DNA of 39,918 nucleotides, from the NCBI GenBank assembly GCA_031262165.1, contig JAISIF010000125.1:1-39918 (forward strand), in the 5' to 3' direction. The DNA is from Myxococcales bacterium (GTDB taxonomy: Bacteria; Myxococcota; Myxococcia; Myxococcales; UBA5297). The position numbers and the translations under genes were made by a program. Under the pieces are notes generated by a model. The model was given only the letters and a program-made list of their open reading frames with translations, did not search any database and was not told where the DNA came from. Numbering within the stretch: the stretch's first letter is position 1; every line of letters begins with the position of its first letter. Below, piece by piece: positions 7,901 to 16,417 of this stretch.

Positions 7901-8844
7901 GCCACACCGAGTCGATCTACGGCGTCGCCTTCTCGCCGGACGGAACGCGGCTCGCCTCCAGCGGCTGGGACAGGTCCGTCCGCGTCTGGGACGCGGCGAG
8001 CGGTCGCCTCGCGCATACGCTCTGGGGCCACGCCTCGATCGTGACGGACATCGCGTTTTCGACCGACGGCACCCGCCTTCTCTCTGCCTCGCGCGATGGC
8101 ACGGCGCGCCTGTGGAACGTCGAGCGCGGCACACACGAGCTGACCCTGACCAACCCCGACGGCGGCGAGATCGAGAGCGCTGACTTCACGCCAGACGGCA
8201 GGTTCGTCGCGACTGGCTCGGGTCGAAGCGGCGACATCTTCTTATGGGACGCCATCACGGGCGCGCTCCTGAGCACCTTCAAGGGCCACCGAGGTGTCGT
8301 CTCCGGCCTCGCGTTTTCGCGCGACGGCAAGCGCCTGGCCTCGTCGAGCCGCGACAAGTCGGCGCTCGTCTTCGACGCCCGGACCGGGGAGATCCTCGCG
8401 CGCCTCGAAGGCGGCCACGGCGATTGGATCACCGACGTCGAGTGGGGCCTGGACGACGAGACGCTCCTGACGGCGGGCAAGGACGGCCTCGTCATCCACT
8501 GGAATGTGGAGAGCGCCTCGGAGATCGCGCGCTTCGTCGGTCACGCGCAGTGGGTCAACACGGTGCGCCTCGCCCAACACGGCCACCTGTTGGCTACGGC
8601 GAGCGACGACAAGACCGTGCGCGTCTGGAACGCCGAGACGGGGGAGCTGCTGCTCATCATCAACACCTCGCTGGAGGCCTCGGGCATCGCCTTCTCGCTG
8701 GACGGGAAGACCCTGGCCGTCGGCGACGGGACGCTGCTCAACCTCTACCCGATGGACTTCTCGATGCTCGACGTCGATCCCGAGGCGGCGCTCGCCAAGC
8801 TGAGCCATACGGCCGACGTCTTTGGCGATGCCTTCGCGGACTGA
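4999..8844 (+). CDS. Membrane Ser/Thr protein kinase fused to 14 WD40 repeats
   Basis: The 1281-residue protein has, in order: a small helical N-terminal region (about 5-65); a Pro/Ser-rich linker; a Hanks-type kinase domain (about 211-515) with ATP-binding Lys at VALKEL (242), catalytic HRDLKPSN (Asp 352), DWG in place of DFG (370) and GTPGYMSPEQ; one transmembrane helix (about 536-557); a short Gln/Ala-rich coiled segment; and WD40 repeats from about 635 to the end. I count 14 blades, enough for two seven-bladed propellers, which would lie outside the cytoplasm if the kinase is inside. The propellers probably bind a partner or signal. The GTG at 4999 has AGGAG eight bases upstream. The last repeats are less regular than the rest. 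truA starts ten bases later, so the two are probably co-transcribed. Confidence 0.95.
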   Translation: MGSERQGSIDAALCIENALDLDAISVEQAELARGAVERGELTDAIDWMSARGFLTEPAAARLRELSLGPLPIEVVALPLPVPAPVPVAARPDEQERRGQKDVPVADEQPVVTLDSETFNDRPPQPLSFEPPDPVGMEVARFPLDESSTRSGRLSSFSKSPRLSGLTPGGQPTPSAHAKTGTSTSSHAPGVQPTDPKVVEPGAEGLAYEQPGRYAFRYLHASGGQARILVVHDEQIGRDVALKELSLDDLRANEPSAAAMSKGSLTSAEMQRLLREARVTGQLEHPNIVPLYDLGRRSDGALYYTMRFVRGVTLAQRLKACKTLGERLRLLKPFLDLCNAIAYAHSRGVIHRDLKPSNAMVGEFGETVLLDWGIAKVRHREEIRGVDMLNEAKLLQEPTLANTVVGEAIGTPGYMSPEQAKGLVAEIDERSDVFGLGAILYQILTGTPPYKGGGEEALLERAKRGRVTSVLKLSPNAPKPLAAIAQKALQADKAARYQSAKELAEEIDAYMTGGRVTAYAYSSRELLIRFAQQHKALLVSATLLFIVICAALVTVSLSLQRQQQANAALAQARAQEHLERLGANLNLADMHARDAERFISQHHFASATHSALLSLEHNPAHPKSACFSEDPNRWTERARFLRVLAASALYQSRLRNFVTSQWVFVGNDALTAPVFSPDEKRLAAGSYDARLRIWDLESGSLVSELTGHQSRITSVAWSRDGLSLASAAQEPEILVWDARTGERRWKLEGHHRSVRAVAFSPDSHWLASAGRDGTVRLWDMASGQQLRRFDLEDGKVEVNAVAFGADATYLVAGCSDGTLRRLPLVPPDESARVEAGEAPQTLLRRVGEIWTIAVSDDPLHPHLLAAGRTARNIVEIDEGGRPTLNLEGHRNGISSLGYSPEGNFIGSASYDGTVRLWSRLSGGPILTLEGHENFVSGLAFSRRWLASTSFDKTLRLWRQRDMLLPQLVGHTESIYGVAFSPDGTRLASSGWDRSVRVWDAASGRLAHTLWGHASIVTDIAFSTDGTRLLSASRDGTARLWNVERGTHELTLTNPDGGEIESADFTPDGRFVATGSGRSGDIFLWDAITGALLSTFKGHRGVVSGLAFSRDGKRLASSSRDKSALVFDARTGEILARLEGGHGDWITDVEWGLDDETLLTAGKDGLVIHWNVESASEIARFVGHAQWVNTVRLAQHGHLLATASDDKTVRVWNAETGELLLIINTSLEASGIAFSLDGKTLAVGDGTLLNLYPMDFSMLDVDPEAALAKLSHTADVFGDAFAD

Positions 8845-8854
8845 CTTGGGGGGC

Positions 8855-9655
8855 ATGGACGTGAGTGACGTGTCCAAGATCAAGCTCACGCTCGAATACG
8901 ACGGAACGGCTTATGTCGGGTGGCAGTGGCAGCCCAATGGCCCGTCGATCCAGGCCGAGGTCGAAACGGCGCTCGCCAAGATCCTCAAGGCGCCGGTGCG
9001 CGTGAGCGCGTCGGGCCGCACGGACGCGGGCGTCCACGCGCTGGGACAGACGGCGACGTTCACGCCGCCGCGCGCGTTGCCGATGAGCGCCTATGTCGCT
9101 GGCCTCTCCTCGCTGTTGCCGCGCGACATCGCCGTGCTCGACGCCCGCGAGGTTCCCGACACGTTCGACGCGCGCCGCTCCGCGCGCGGCAAGCACTACC
9201 GCTACCTGATCCTGAACCGGCCCACGCGCGCGCCCCTCCGCCGTCTCCAGCGCTGGGAGATCTTCCGCCCCCTCGACGTGGAGGCCATGCGGCGCGCCGC
9301 CACCTGCCTGATCGGGGAACACGACTTCAGCGCGTTCCGGGCAAGCAACTGCGAGGCGAAGAACCCCATCAAACGCCTGACGCGCGCCGACATCTGCCGC
9401 GTGGGCGACGACGAGATCGCGCTCGACTTCATTGCCGACGGCTTCCTCAAGCAGATGGTGCGCAACCTCGTCGGCACGCTCGTCGAGGTGGGGTTGGGGC
9501 GCCGACCGCCCGAGTCCGTAGAACAGACCCTGCGCTCGCTCGATCGCCAGAGGGCCGGGCCGACCGCGCCCCCGCAGGGGCTCTTCCTCGTCGAGGTGTT
9601 TTACGGGGAGGAGGCTGTCTGGCCGTTTCGTTCTGGCCCGAAGTGTTTTGTGTAG
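8855..9655 (+). CDS. truA: tRNA pseudouridine(38-40) synthase
   Basis: TruA converts uridines 38, 39 and 40 of the tRNA anticodon arm to pseudouridine. The 266-residue protein has the family's LTLEYDGTAYVGWQWQP opening, the catalytic Asp in SGRTDAGVHA (residue 57), and the late GFLKQMVRNLVGTL block. Length is normal. I place the start at the ATG at 8855, ten bases after the kinase stop and with a G-rich sequence just before it; an in-frame TTG at 8822 inside the kinase gene is less likely. Translation is probably coupled to the kinase, an unusual partner for a tRNA-modification enzyme. Confidence 0.97.
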   Translation: MDVSDVSKIKLTLEYDGTAYVGWQWQPNGPSIQAEVETALAKILKAPVRVSASGRTDAGVHALGQTATFTPPRALPMSAYVAGLSSLLPRDIAVLDAREVPDTFDARRSARGKHYRYLILNRPTRAPLRRLQRWEIFRPLDVEAMRRAATCLIGEHDFSAFRASNCEAKNPIKRLTRADICRVGDDEIALDFIADGFLKQMVRNLVGTLVEVGLGRRPPESVEQTLRSLDRQRAGPTAPPQGLFLVEVFYGEEAVWPFRSGPKCFV

Positions 9656-9888
9656 GGGCGTTCGATACGCTCCCTTTCCCCGTCGCTTCGCTTCGCATCG
9701 GCTCGCTCCCGCAAGCGAGAGAGATTTTTGGATCTGTCTCGCTCGAGAAAGCACCCTCGGATCATCCGCGATCCATTCCCGCTCCCATCGAACGGGAGAG
9801 GGGCGACGCGAAGCCGCGGGGAGATGGCTTCGATAGACAAAAATTCCCTCCCGACCAGGCCTCCCTTCCTCCTTTTCCGAGCGCGCCC

Positions 9889-11469
9889 ATGACCAACGAC
9901 GTCGACCACGCCTGTCCCAGCCCATCGCACCTCGCCGAAGAGCCCCTGCTCTTCGAGAAGCCGCGCCACGACACGTCGGGCGCGTCGCTGCCCTTGCCTG
10001 GTGTGCCCGAATTCGATCCCACCGACGAGCTCGACGCGCGCCTGCTGCGCCGGGATGTCGAGGCGTTTCCGACGCTGAGCGAGCCCGAGGTCGTTCGCCA
10101 CTTCACGCGCCTGTCGCAGCAGAATTTTGGCGTGGACACCGGCCTCTACCCGCTGGGCTCGTGCACCATGAAATACAACCCGAAGCTCGGCGAGGCCGCC
10201 GCGCGCCTGCGAGGCTTCACGGACCTGCACCCGCTGCTGCCAGACGCGAAGTGCCAGGGCGCGCTCGCCTTGATGTGGCGCCTCGAACGGGCGCTGGCAT
10301 GTCTGCTCGGCTTCGAGGCGGTCTCGCTCGCGCCCGCCGCTGGCGCGCAGGGTGAGCTGACGGGGATGCTCGTCGTGCGCGCCGCGCACCAGGCTCGTGG
10401 CGAGCGCCGCCGCCTCATCCTCATCCCGGACAGCGCCCATGGCACCAACCCAGCCTCCTGCACGCTGGCGGGCTACCAGATCGTCCAGCTCAAGAGCGGC
10501 CCAGATGGCCTGCTCGCGCCCGCCACGGTCGCCGCTGCCCTGGACGCGCACGGCACCGACGTGGCCGCGCTCATGATGACGAACCCCAACACGCTCGGCC
10601 TGTTCGAGACGGGCATCCGCGAGATCGCCGACCTGCTCCATGCCAAGGGCGCGCTACTCTACGGTGATGGCGCGAATCTGAACGCGCTCCTCGGCCGCGT
10701 GCGGCCCGCTGACCTGGGCATCGACGTGATGCACGTGAACCTGCACAAGACGTTTGCCGCCCCGCACGGCGGCGGTGGCCCGGGCGCTGGCCCGATCGCG
10801 GTCACGACCGCGCTCGCCGATTTCCTGCCCAGCCCGCGCGTGGTGCGTGAGCGACGGACAGAAGCGGGTTCGGGTTGGACGCGCGACGACGCGCTGCCCG
10901 AGACATGGGAAGATCGCTCCGACGGCGGCACCGAGGTGCGCTACCGGCTCGACGCCGACGCGCCCCAGAGTATTGGCCGCGTCCGCTCGTTCTTCGGCAA
11001 CTTTGGCGTGTGCGTGCGCGCCTACGCCTACATCGCCGAGCTGGGCGCGCGTGGCCTGCGCGAGGTCTCTGGCCGCGCCGTGCTCAACGCCAACTATGTG
11101 CGCGCGCAGCTATGCGACGACTTCGAGCTGCCCTGCGCGGCCCAGCCGCTCCACGAGGTCGTCTTCACCGACGAGAGGCAAAAGCCCTTGGGCGTGACGA
11201 CGATGGACATCGCCAAGGCGCTCATCGACCGCGGCTTCCACCCGCCGACCATCTACTTCCCGCTCGTCGTGCAGGGCGCGCTCATGATCGAGCCGACCGA
11301 GACCGAGTCGAAGGAGACGCTCGACGCGTTCGTTGCGGCCATGAAGGACATCGCCCGCGCCGCGCGCGAAGCGCCCGAATCACTGCGCGCCGCGCCGATC
11401 TTGGCGTTCCGCGAGCGCCTCGACGAGACGCAGGCCGCGCGCAAGCCCGTCTTGAGGTGGCGGCGGTGA
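9889..11469 (+). CDS. gcvPB: Glycine dehydrogenase (decarboxylating) subunit 2
   Basis: This is the PLP-carrying half of the P-protein of the glycine cleavage system, for organisms in which P is split into two chains. It works with GcvPA, GcvH and GcvT, none of which lies in this window. The 526-residue product has YPLGSCTMKYNPK near residue 90, the NPASC and MTNPNTLG blocks, and the PLP Lys (287) in NLHKTFAAPHGGGGPG. The reading frame stays open far upstream across truA, but similarity and a normal length support the ATG at 9889. The 233 bases before it hold G/C-rich inverted sequences (CGAACGGGAGAGGGG-type) like those seen after the gene. No good ribosome binding site is seen at this ATG. 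Confidence 0.95.
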   Translation: MTNDVDHACPSPSHLAEEPLLFEKPRHDTSGASLPLPGVPEFDPTDELDARLLRRDVEAFPTLSEPEVVRHFTRLSQQNFGVDTGLYPLGSCTMKYNPKLGEAAARLRGFTDLHPLLPDAKCQGALALMWRLERALACLLGFEAVSLAPAAGAQGELTGMLVVRAAHQARGERRRLILIPDSAHGTNPASCTLAGYQIVQLKSGPDGLLAPATVAAALDAHGTDVAALMMTNPNTLGLFETGIREIADLLHAKGALLYGDGANLNALLGRVRPADLGIDVMHVNLHKTFAAPHGGGGPGAGPIAVTTALADFLPSPRVVRERRTEAGSGWTRDDALPETWEDRSDGGTEVRYRLDADAPQSIGRVRSFFGNFGVCVRAYAYIAELGARGLREVSGRAVLNANYVRAQLCDDFELPCAAQPLHEVVFTDERQKPLGVTTMDIAKALIDRGFHPPTIYFPLVVQGALMIEPTETESKETLDAFVAAMKDIARAAREAPESLRAAPILAFRERLDETQAARKPVLRWRR

Positions 11470-11513
11470 AGGGTGGGTGATGCGCGCCCTCTCCCCAACG
11501 CTCTCCCGCAGGC

Positions 11514-11628
11514 GGGAGAGGGCGTTCGCGAAGGGCTCACAGATCTCTCCTCTGTCACTCGTGGGAGAGGGCGTTCGCGAAGGGCTCTCAGATCTCTCCT
11601 CTGTCACTCGTGGGAGAGGGCCTCACGG
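11514..11628. repeat. 49-bp tandem repeat, two copies plus a partial third
   Basis: Units start at 11514, 11563 and 11612 with GGGAGAGGGCGTTCGCGAAG (the third diverges after GGGAGAGGGC). The first two copies differ at only one or two positions. The left flank (CCCTCTCCC...GGCGGGAGAGGG, from 11486) makes an inverted repeat with it. The array fills the gap between convergent gcvPB and the histidine kinase gene, where its hairpins could stop transcription from both sides. I see no gene in it. Confidence 0.85.
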
Positions 11629-11672
11629 AGCGAGGGGAGAGGGAGAAGTCGATCGCCCAGAGGGAGAGATGC

Positions 11673-13055
11673 TCACCCCGCCTCTTCTATCGCCTCCAGA
11701 TCGCTCTCGGGATCGTCAGCCTCGTCCCTCGTCGCCTTGGGCGCGGCGTTCGCCGCCCTGGGCCAGTCGAGCGTGAAGCGCGCGCCCCCGAGCGGCGCAT
11801 CGGCGATCTCGATGGTGGCGCCGTGCAAGCGGACGATGCGCTGGACGATGGCGAGCCCCAGGCCCAACCCGCCCGATGACTTGGATCGGCTGGCCTCCAT
11901 GCGCGTGAACGGCTCGAAGATGTGCGCGCGTGCCTCGCGAGGGATGCCTGGTCCATCGTCATCGACGTGAATGCGCACGTGCGCCTCTGTGGCCTCGCAG
12001 CTCACCTTGACGTGCGCTTTGGCGTGGCGCAGCGCGTTGGCGAGCAGGTTGCGGATCACGCGGGCGAGCAGGCGCGGTTCTGCCTGCACCGACAGATCGC
12101 CCATGCCGGTGAGCTCGACCGCGCACCCGCCCACGAGGTGAACCAGGGCGCTGCGCTCGGTTTCGAAGAGCGCGGCGAGGGGCACTGCCGACCGCCTCAC
12201 CTCGCTGACGCCGTATTCGATGCGGTTGAAGGCCACGAGCTCTTCGACGAAGGCGTCCAGCTCGTCGAGATCCGCGTCGAGCGCCTGGAGGCGATCTTCC
12301 TTCTGCTCGTCGCTCGTCGCCATGGCCAGCATCTCCAGGCCGAAGCGCATCCGCGAGGCAGGTGTCCTCAGCTCGTGCGCGATCATCTGGAGGAGATACT
12401 GGTGCTTCTGGAAGAGCTCCTGGTTGTGCTCGGCCATCCGGTTGAAGCAATCGACGAGCGGCGCGATGTCCTTGTTGATGCACCAGTGGCTGTCGATGCG
12501 CGCCGACAGATCGCCGTTCATGATCTTGATCGCCGCCTTCTCCATCGAGTTCATCAGGCGCATCACGGGCAGGGAGATGAACAGGCCAGTGCCGCCCACC
12601 ACGAGCAGCAGGATGATGAGGAACGCGGTGAATTGGATCGGGGTCAGCGGTTTCTTGGATTTGGTCGGCCCGATGGCGAGCACGCGCGTCTCTCCCTCGA
12701 TGGGGAAGTAGTAGGTGCGGATGAAGCCTTGATCGAGGCGAAATGCGGATTTTCCCTCGTGCAGCAGATGGCGGTGCGCCTCGAACAGGCTCGGATCGTC
12801 GAGGGAGATGAGGCGTGTCGGCTGCCCGAAGGATTGCTCGATGCGCTGGGCGAGCTCTTCGGCGGAGAGGTGGTGGGCCTTGGGGTGAGAGAGCGCTTGT
12901 TCGAGCAGCTTGAACAGGAGCTCCTCGGACGGCGGTTGCCACGGCTCCACCATCGAGATGTTGGCGCGCCAATAGATGAAGCCCGTCCACGTCATCGAGG
13001 CGGCGGTGAAGGCGAGCAGGACGCCGACTGTGAAGCGCAGGGCGATTCGATTCAT
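11673..13055 (-). CDS. Two-transmembrane sensor histidine kinase
   Basis: The 460-residue protein has a transmembrane helix (about 6-28), a periplasmic sensor region (about 30-137) of no recognised family, a second helix (about 140-162), a HAMP linker, and a HisKA domain with the phospho-acceptor His 227 in IAHELRTPASRM. The ATPase domain follows, with RNLLANALRHAKAHV (N box), DDDGPGIP (G1), FEPFTRM (F box) and GGLGLGLAIV (G2). Overall layout is like RstB/CpxA-type kinases. It should phosphorylate a cytoplasmic response regulator, but none lies beside it, so it is an orphan kinase. The ATG at 13055 directly precedes the first membrane helix and has GAGG eight bases upstream. The C-terminal tail is acidic and Ala-rich. 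Confidence 0.93.
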   Translation of the reverse strand: MNRIALRFTVGVLLAFTAASMTWTGFIYWRANISMVEPWQPPSEELLFKLLEQALSHPKAHHLSAEELAQRIEQSFGQPTRLISLDDPSLFEAHRHLLHEGKSAFRLDQGFIRTYYFPIEGETRVLAIGPTKSKKPLTPIQFTAFLIILLLVVGGTGLFISLPVMRLMNSMEKAAIKIMNGDLSARIDSHWCINKDIAPLVDCFNRMAEHNQELFQKHQYLLQMIAHELRTPASRMRFGLEMLAMATSDEQKEDRLQALDADLDELDAFVEELVAFNRIEYGVSEVRRSAVPLAALFETERSALVHLVGGCAVELTGMGDLSVQAEPRLLARVIRNLLANALRHAKAHVKVSCEATEAHVRIHVDDDGPGIPREARAHIFEPFTRMEASRSKSSGGLGLGLAIVQRIVRLHGATIEIADAPLGGARFTLDWPRAANAAPKATRDEADDPESDLEAIEEAG

Positions 13056-13207
13056 GGGAGGGGACCTCGTCGGCGCGGTCGTGCCGGGAAATGAAAGCCG
13101 CGCCCCATAACCGATCGCGGCGCGATTCGATTGAAACGAACCGTCTCGGAGCTCGACCCAACGCCGTCGGCTGACGGAACCCGCATCCTGTTCACAGCTC
13201 GCCATCC

Positions 13208-13300
13208 ATCTCTTGAAGCAGACGTCGGACGTAGGACTTAACCCTCGATGAGGACCGAGCATCGCGAAGGCCGGGGACTGTCAGACGAGGCGCGAGGTGG
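13208..13300 (-). repeat. Unidentified repeated fragment, copy 1 (related to 19385-19460)
   Basis: Read on the minus strand, this segment shares a run of about 40 bases (CCTTCGCG, CGGTCCTCATCGAGGG and flanks) with 19385-19430 on the plus strand. In one frame both translate to PRPSRC[S/T]VLIEG. Three of the four codon differences are synonymous, which suggests a decayed coding origin. I do not recognise the protein. The frame ends at a stop right after this motif in copy 1. Confidence 0.55.
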
Positions 13301-13332
13301 GAGCTTCCAGACGGAAGTGACCACTCCTTGGG

Positions 13333-13473
13333 CTGGGTTGGAGTGAAGCGAAAATCCAGCAGGGAGCCCTTCACGGCACCTCAGCGCGACGACTCGTCCC
13401 ACGAGGCATTTCGAGAATGCCGAGATGATGTTTCGGAGCCCTCTCGTGCTGGGTTTCCGCTTCGCTCCAACCC
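13333..13473. repeat. Inverted-repeat element between histidine kinase and ldcA
   Basis: The arm at 13333-13361 (CTGGGTTGGAGTGAAGCGAA...) is the near-perfect reverse complement of 13448-13473 (TGCTGGGTTTCCGCTTCGCT...). The arms enclose about 86 bases, and CCTACGAGCTACGAG follows the right arm. TGGGTTTCGCTTCGCTCAACCC-type sequences are a widespread intergenic repeat class in bacteria. The rest of the 13056-13599 gap has no gene I can support. Confidence 0.7.
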
Positions 13474-13599
13474 CTGCCTACGAGCTACGAGCGCCCTCTT
13501 CATTCGTAAAAGATGGGATGCGAACAAGAGACGGGTTCACAAACGAAGTCTGAAACTCTTCGTTTGTCTTTGTGCCTCATCCCCCGCATCTGAAGCCCC

Positions 13600-14496
13600 A
13601 TGTCTTCTCTCTTTTGCCCTGCCCCAGCCCTCGCACCCGGTGACGTCGTCTCGGTCATCGCCCCGTCGAGCCCCTTCGATCGCGCTGCCTTCGATCGAGG
13701 CCTCCAGCGCCTGAGCGAGCGCTATCGGCCGCGCCTCGCACCAGACCTCTTCGCGTGCGAGCGCTACCTCGCTGGTTCTGACGCGCGCCGCCTCCAAGCG
13801 CTGAACGAAGCCCTGGCCGATGCCGAGAGCCGGGCGATCTTCTGCGCGCGCGGCGGCTATGGCGCGATGCGGCTCTTGCCTGGGCTGAAGCTCCCCGAGA
13901 CGCCCAAGGTGCTCGTCGGGTTCTCGGACATCACCGCGCTCCACGCCGCGCTCCAGGTGAATGGCTGGCGCAGCCTGCACGGCCCCGTGCTGACGCAGCT
14001 CGGTCGGCTCGATGAGGCGATGGCGCGGGCGCTCTTCGACTGCCTGGAGTCGGGCACCCACCTGCCGCGCTTCGTCGGTGAGGCCGTGGTCCCAGGCGTC
14101 GTGGAGGGGCCTGTGCTGGGCGGCAACCTCTCCGTGCTGACGCGCCTCATCGGCACGCCTTTCCTGCCAGCGCTCGACGGCGCGATCCTCTTTCTGGAGG
14201 ACGTGGGCGAGCGGCCTTACCGGCTCGATCGAATGCTCCAACACCTTGCGCTCGCGGGCGGCCTGGCGCGCGTCGCGGGTGTGGCGCTCGGCGATTTCAC
14301 CGACTGCGACGACGAGCACCTCCAGCTGCGCGGCGCGGCGTTCGTCCGCGAAGAGCTGGCGCGCCAAGGCGTGCCCTGCGTGGCTGGCCTGCGCGTTGGC
14401 CATGGCCTCGACAACTGGCCGCTGCCGCTCGGCGCGCGCGCGCGGCTCGACGGCGCGGCTGGAACGCTGTGCTTCGTGGAAGGCGTGGTCGAGTGA
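13600..14496 (+). CDS. ldcA: Muramoyltetrapeptide carboxypeptidase (LD-carboxypeptidase, peptidase S66)
   Basis: LdcA removes the terminal D-Ala from tetrapeptide muropeptides in the cytoplasm during cell-wall recycling. The 298-residue product has the family opening (GDVVSVIAPSSPFD), CARGGYGAMRLLP, and a Ser-Glu-His triad that I place at Ser109 (GFSDITALHA), Glu200 (FLEDVGERPYRLDRML) and His268 (VGHGLDNWPLPLG). These spacings resemble those of Pseudomonas LdcA. No signal peptide is seen, as expected for a recycling enzyme. The ATG at 13600 begins about 12 residues before the conserved part; its ribosome binding site is weak. argS follows on the same strand after 127 bases. Confidence 0.94.
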   Translation: MSSLFCPAPALAPGDVVSVIAPSSPFDRAAFDRGLQRLSERYRPRLAPDLFACERYLAGSDARRLQALNEALADAESRAIFCARGGYGAMRLLPGLKLPETPKVLVGFSDITALHAALQVNGWRSLHGPVLTQLGRLDEAMARALFDCLESGTHLPRFVGEAVVPGVVEGPVLGGNLSVLTRLIGTPFLPALDGAILFLEDVGERPYRLDRMLQHLALAGGLARVAGVALGDFTDCDDEHLQLRGAAFVREELARQGVPCVAGLRVGHGLDNWPLPLGARARLDGAAGTLCFVEGVVE

Positions 14497-14623
14497 TCCC
14501 CAGCGTCTGGGGATTCGCTCCTTGCCTTTGGGGATCTTTGAGGGCATCGGGCGCCACTTTTCCAAGGTCGGCCGAACCGGCGCCGATCCGCTCCACTCTC
14601 AAACTCGAAGAAGGACGCCATCC

Positions 14624-16414
14624 GTGAAGGACATCGCCGAACGCATCGTCATCGCCACCTACCAAAACGCCGTTGACCAGGGCCTATTGCCCGCCTTCGA
14701 AGGCCCCATCGTCGTCGAGGCGCCCAAGCAAGCCTCGCATGGCGACTGGTCCTCCAACCTCGCGATGCTGCTCGCCAAAAAGGCCGGAAAGCCGCCGCGC
14801 CAGATCGCCCAGCTGTTGCTCGACAACCTCGTGGATGCCGACGGCGTGATCGAGAAGGCCGAGATCGCAGGTCCTGGCTTTTTGAACTTCTTTCTCAAGC
14901 CGCGCGTGTGGCTCGAAGGTCTTGGCCATGTGCTGGATGAGGGCGAGCGCTTCGGGCAGTCGACGATCGGCCAAGGCCGCAAAGTGATGGTCGAATACGT
15001 GTCGGCCAACCCCACGGGCCCGATGCACGTGGGCCACGGTCGGGGCGCCGTGGTGGGTGACGCCATCGCCGCGCTGCTCACCGCCTCCGGCCACGAGGTG
15101 ACGCGCGAGTATTACATCAACGATGCGGGCGGTCAGGTGAAGGCACTGGGCAAGGCGCTCTACGTGCGCGTGCGCGAGCAGCTCGGCCACCCGCTGCCCT
15201 CGCTCGACGATCCCGACGCGCTGCCCTACCCCGGCACCTACCTGATCGACGTGGCCAAAGCCTTCGTTGTCGAGTGTGGCCAGGCGGGCAAGGCAATGGC
15301 AGAGGCGCCGCTCACGCCCGAGGCACAGACCGCGTTCACCGACTTCGCGATGGCCAAGCTGCTCGAGGTCATCAAGGGCGATCTGGCTGCGCTCAACATC
15401 CACTTCGACTCGTGGTTCAGCGAGCGCACGCTGCACGCGAACCACGCGATCGAGGGCGCGATCGCGAAGCTCACCGAGATGGGCCACATGTTCAAAGGCG
15501 TGCTGCCGCCACCCAAGGACCAGGCCCACGCCGAGGACTATGAACCGCGCGAGCAGCTCCTCTTCCAGGCCACGAAGTTCGGCGACGATCAGGACCGCCC
15601 GCTCCAGAAATCGGACGGCAGCTACACCTACTTCGCGGCCGACATCGCCTACCACAAGGACAAGCTCGACCGTGGATTCAAAGAGCTCATCGATGTCTGG
15701 GGCGCCGACCACGGCGGCTATGTGAAGCGCGTGCAGGCAGCGGTCGCGGCGCTCACCGGCGTCTCAGGCGCGCTCGACGTGGTGCTCGTCCAGATGGTCA
15801 ACCTCATCAAGGACGGCAAGCCCTACAAGATGAGCAAGCGCGCGGGCACGTTCGTCACGCTGCGCGACGTGGTCGAGGAGGCGGGCGCGGACGCAACGCG
15901 CGTCATGTTCCTGATGAAGCGCGCCGACGCTCAGCTCGAGTTCGACCTCGATCTCGTCAAGCGCCAGACCATGGAGAACCCAGTTTTCTACGTCCAATAC
16001 GGCCACGCGCGCTGCGCCAACATCTTCAAGAAGGCGGCAGAGGCTGGGATTGACCTGCCCGCTTCGATCGATCTCGACCTGCTCGAACGCTCGCTGGTCC
16101 ACCCCGACGAGCTTTCACTCGTGAAGAACCTGCTCTTCTTCCCGAAGCTCGTGGAAGAGGCTGCCAGAGCGCGTGAGCCGCACCGCGTGCTCTTCTATGT
16201 TCGTGAGCTCTCGGCCCAGTTCCAGGCGTTCTACACGCGGGGAAAGAAGGAGCCTGCTCTGCGCGTTATTCGCGCCGATGCCGTGGAGCTGACGCAGGCC
16301 AGGCTCGTGCTCGTGGCTGCGCTCAAGACCGTATTCGCCAACGCGCTGCACCTGTTGGGCGTGAGTGCGCCCGACTGGATGGAGGCGCCGCCCAGCACAG
16401 AGACCGAGGAGTGA
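14624..16414 (+). CDS. argS: Arginyl-tRNA synthetase
   Basis: ArgRS charges tRNA-Arg using ATP and is essential. The 596-residue protein has an N-terminal additional domain (Add1) with the ASHGDWSSNLAMLLAKK block, the class I signature HVGHGRGAVVGD after SANPTGPM, the YYINDAGGQV block, WGADHGGYVKR, a KMSKR sequence in place of KMSKS, and the C-terminal all-helical anticodon-binding domain. Similarity starts at KDIAERIVIAT, so I choose the GTG at 14624, which has AAGGA eight bases upstream; the frame is open further upstream inside ldcA. The SPOR gene starts three bases after the stop, so the two are co-transcribed. Confidence 0.98.
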   Translation: MKDIAERIVIATYQNAVDQGLLPAFEGPIVVEAPKQASHGDWSSNLAMLLAKKAGKPPRQIAQLLLDNLVDADGVIEKAEIAGPGFLNFFLKPRVWLEGLGHVLDEGERFGQSTIGQGRKVMVEYVSANPTGPMHVGHGRGAVVGDAIAALLTASGHEVTREYYINDAGGQVKALGKALYVRVREQLGHPLPSLDDPDALPYPGTYLIDVAKAFVVECGQAGKAMAEAPLTPEAQTAFTDFAMAKLLEVIKGDLAALNIHFDSWFSERTLHANHAIEGAIAKLTEMGHMFKGVLPPPKDQAHAEDYEPREQLLFQATKFGDDQDRPLQKSDGSYTYFAADIAYHKDKLDRGFKELIDVWGADHGGYVKRVQAAVAALTGVSGALDVVLVQMVNLIKDGKPYKMSKRAGTFVTLRDVVEEAGADATRVMFLMKRADAQLEFDLDLVKRQTMENPVFYVQYGHARCANIFKKAAEAGIDLPASIDLDLLERSLVHPDELSLVKNLLFFPKLVEEAARAREPHRVLFYVRELSAQFQAFYTRGKKEPALRVIRADAVELTQARLVLVAALKTVFANALHLLGVSAPDWMEAPPSTETEE

Positions 16415-16417
16415 GCC

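Noticed and set aside
4840-8136. A very long open frame antisense to the WD40 kinase gene
   Set aside because: High-GC genes with strong third-position bias leave long open frames on the opposite strand. This one has no recognisable motif, and its Arg-rich, Asp/Val-rich make-up is that of a shadow.
8920-9888. Upstream in-frame extension of gcvPB across truA
   Set aside because: It overlaps truA in another frame and has no similarity to glycine dehydrogenase; the normal protein length fits the ATG at 9889.
13056-13262. N-terminal extension of the histidine kinase by about 69 residues
   Set aside because: The extension overlaps repeat sequence and would put a long polar tail before the first membrane helix; the ATG at 13055 directly precedes that helix.
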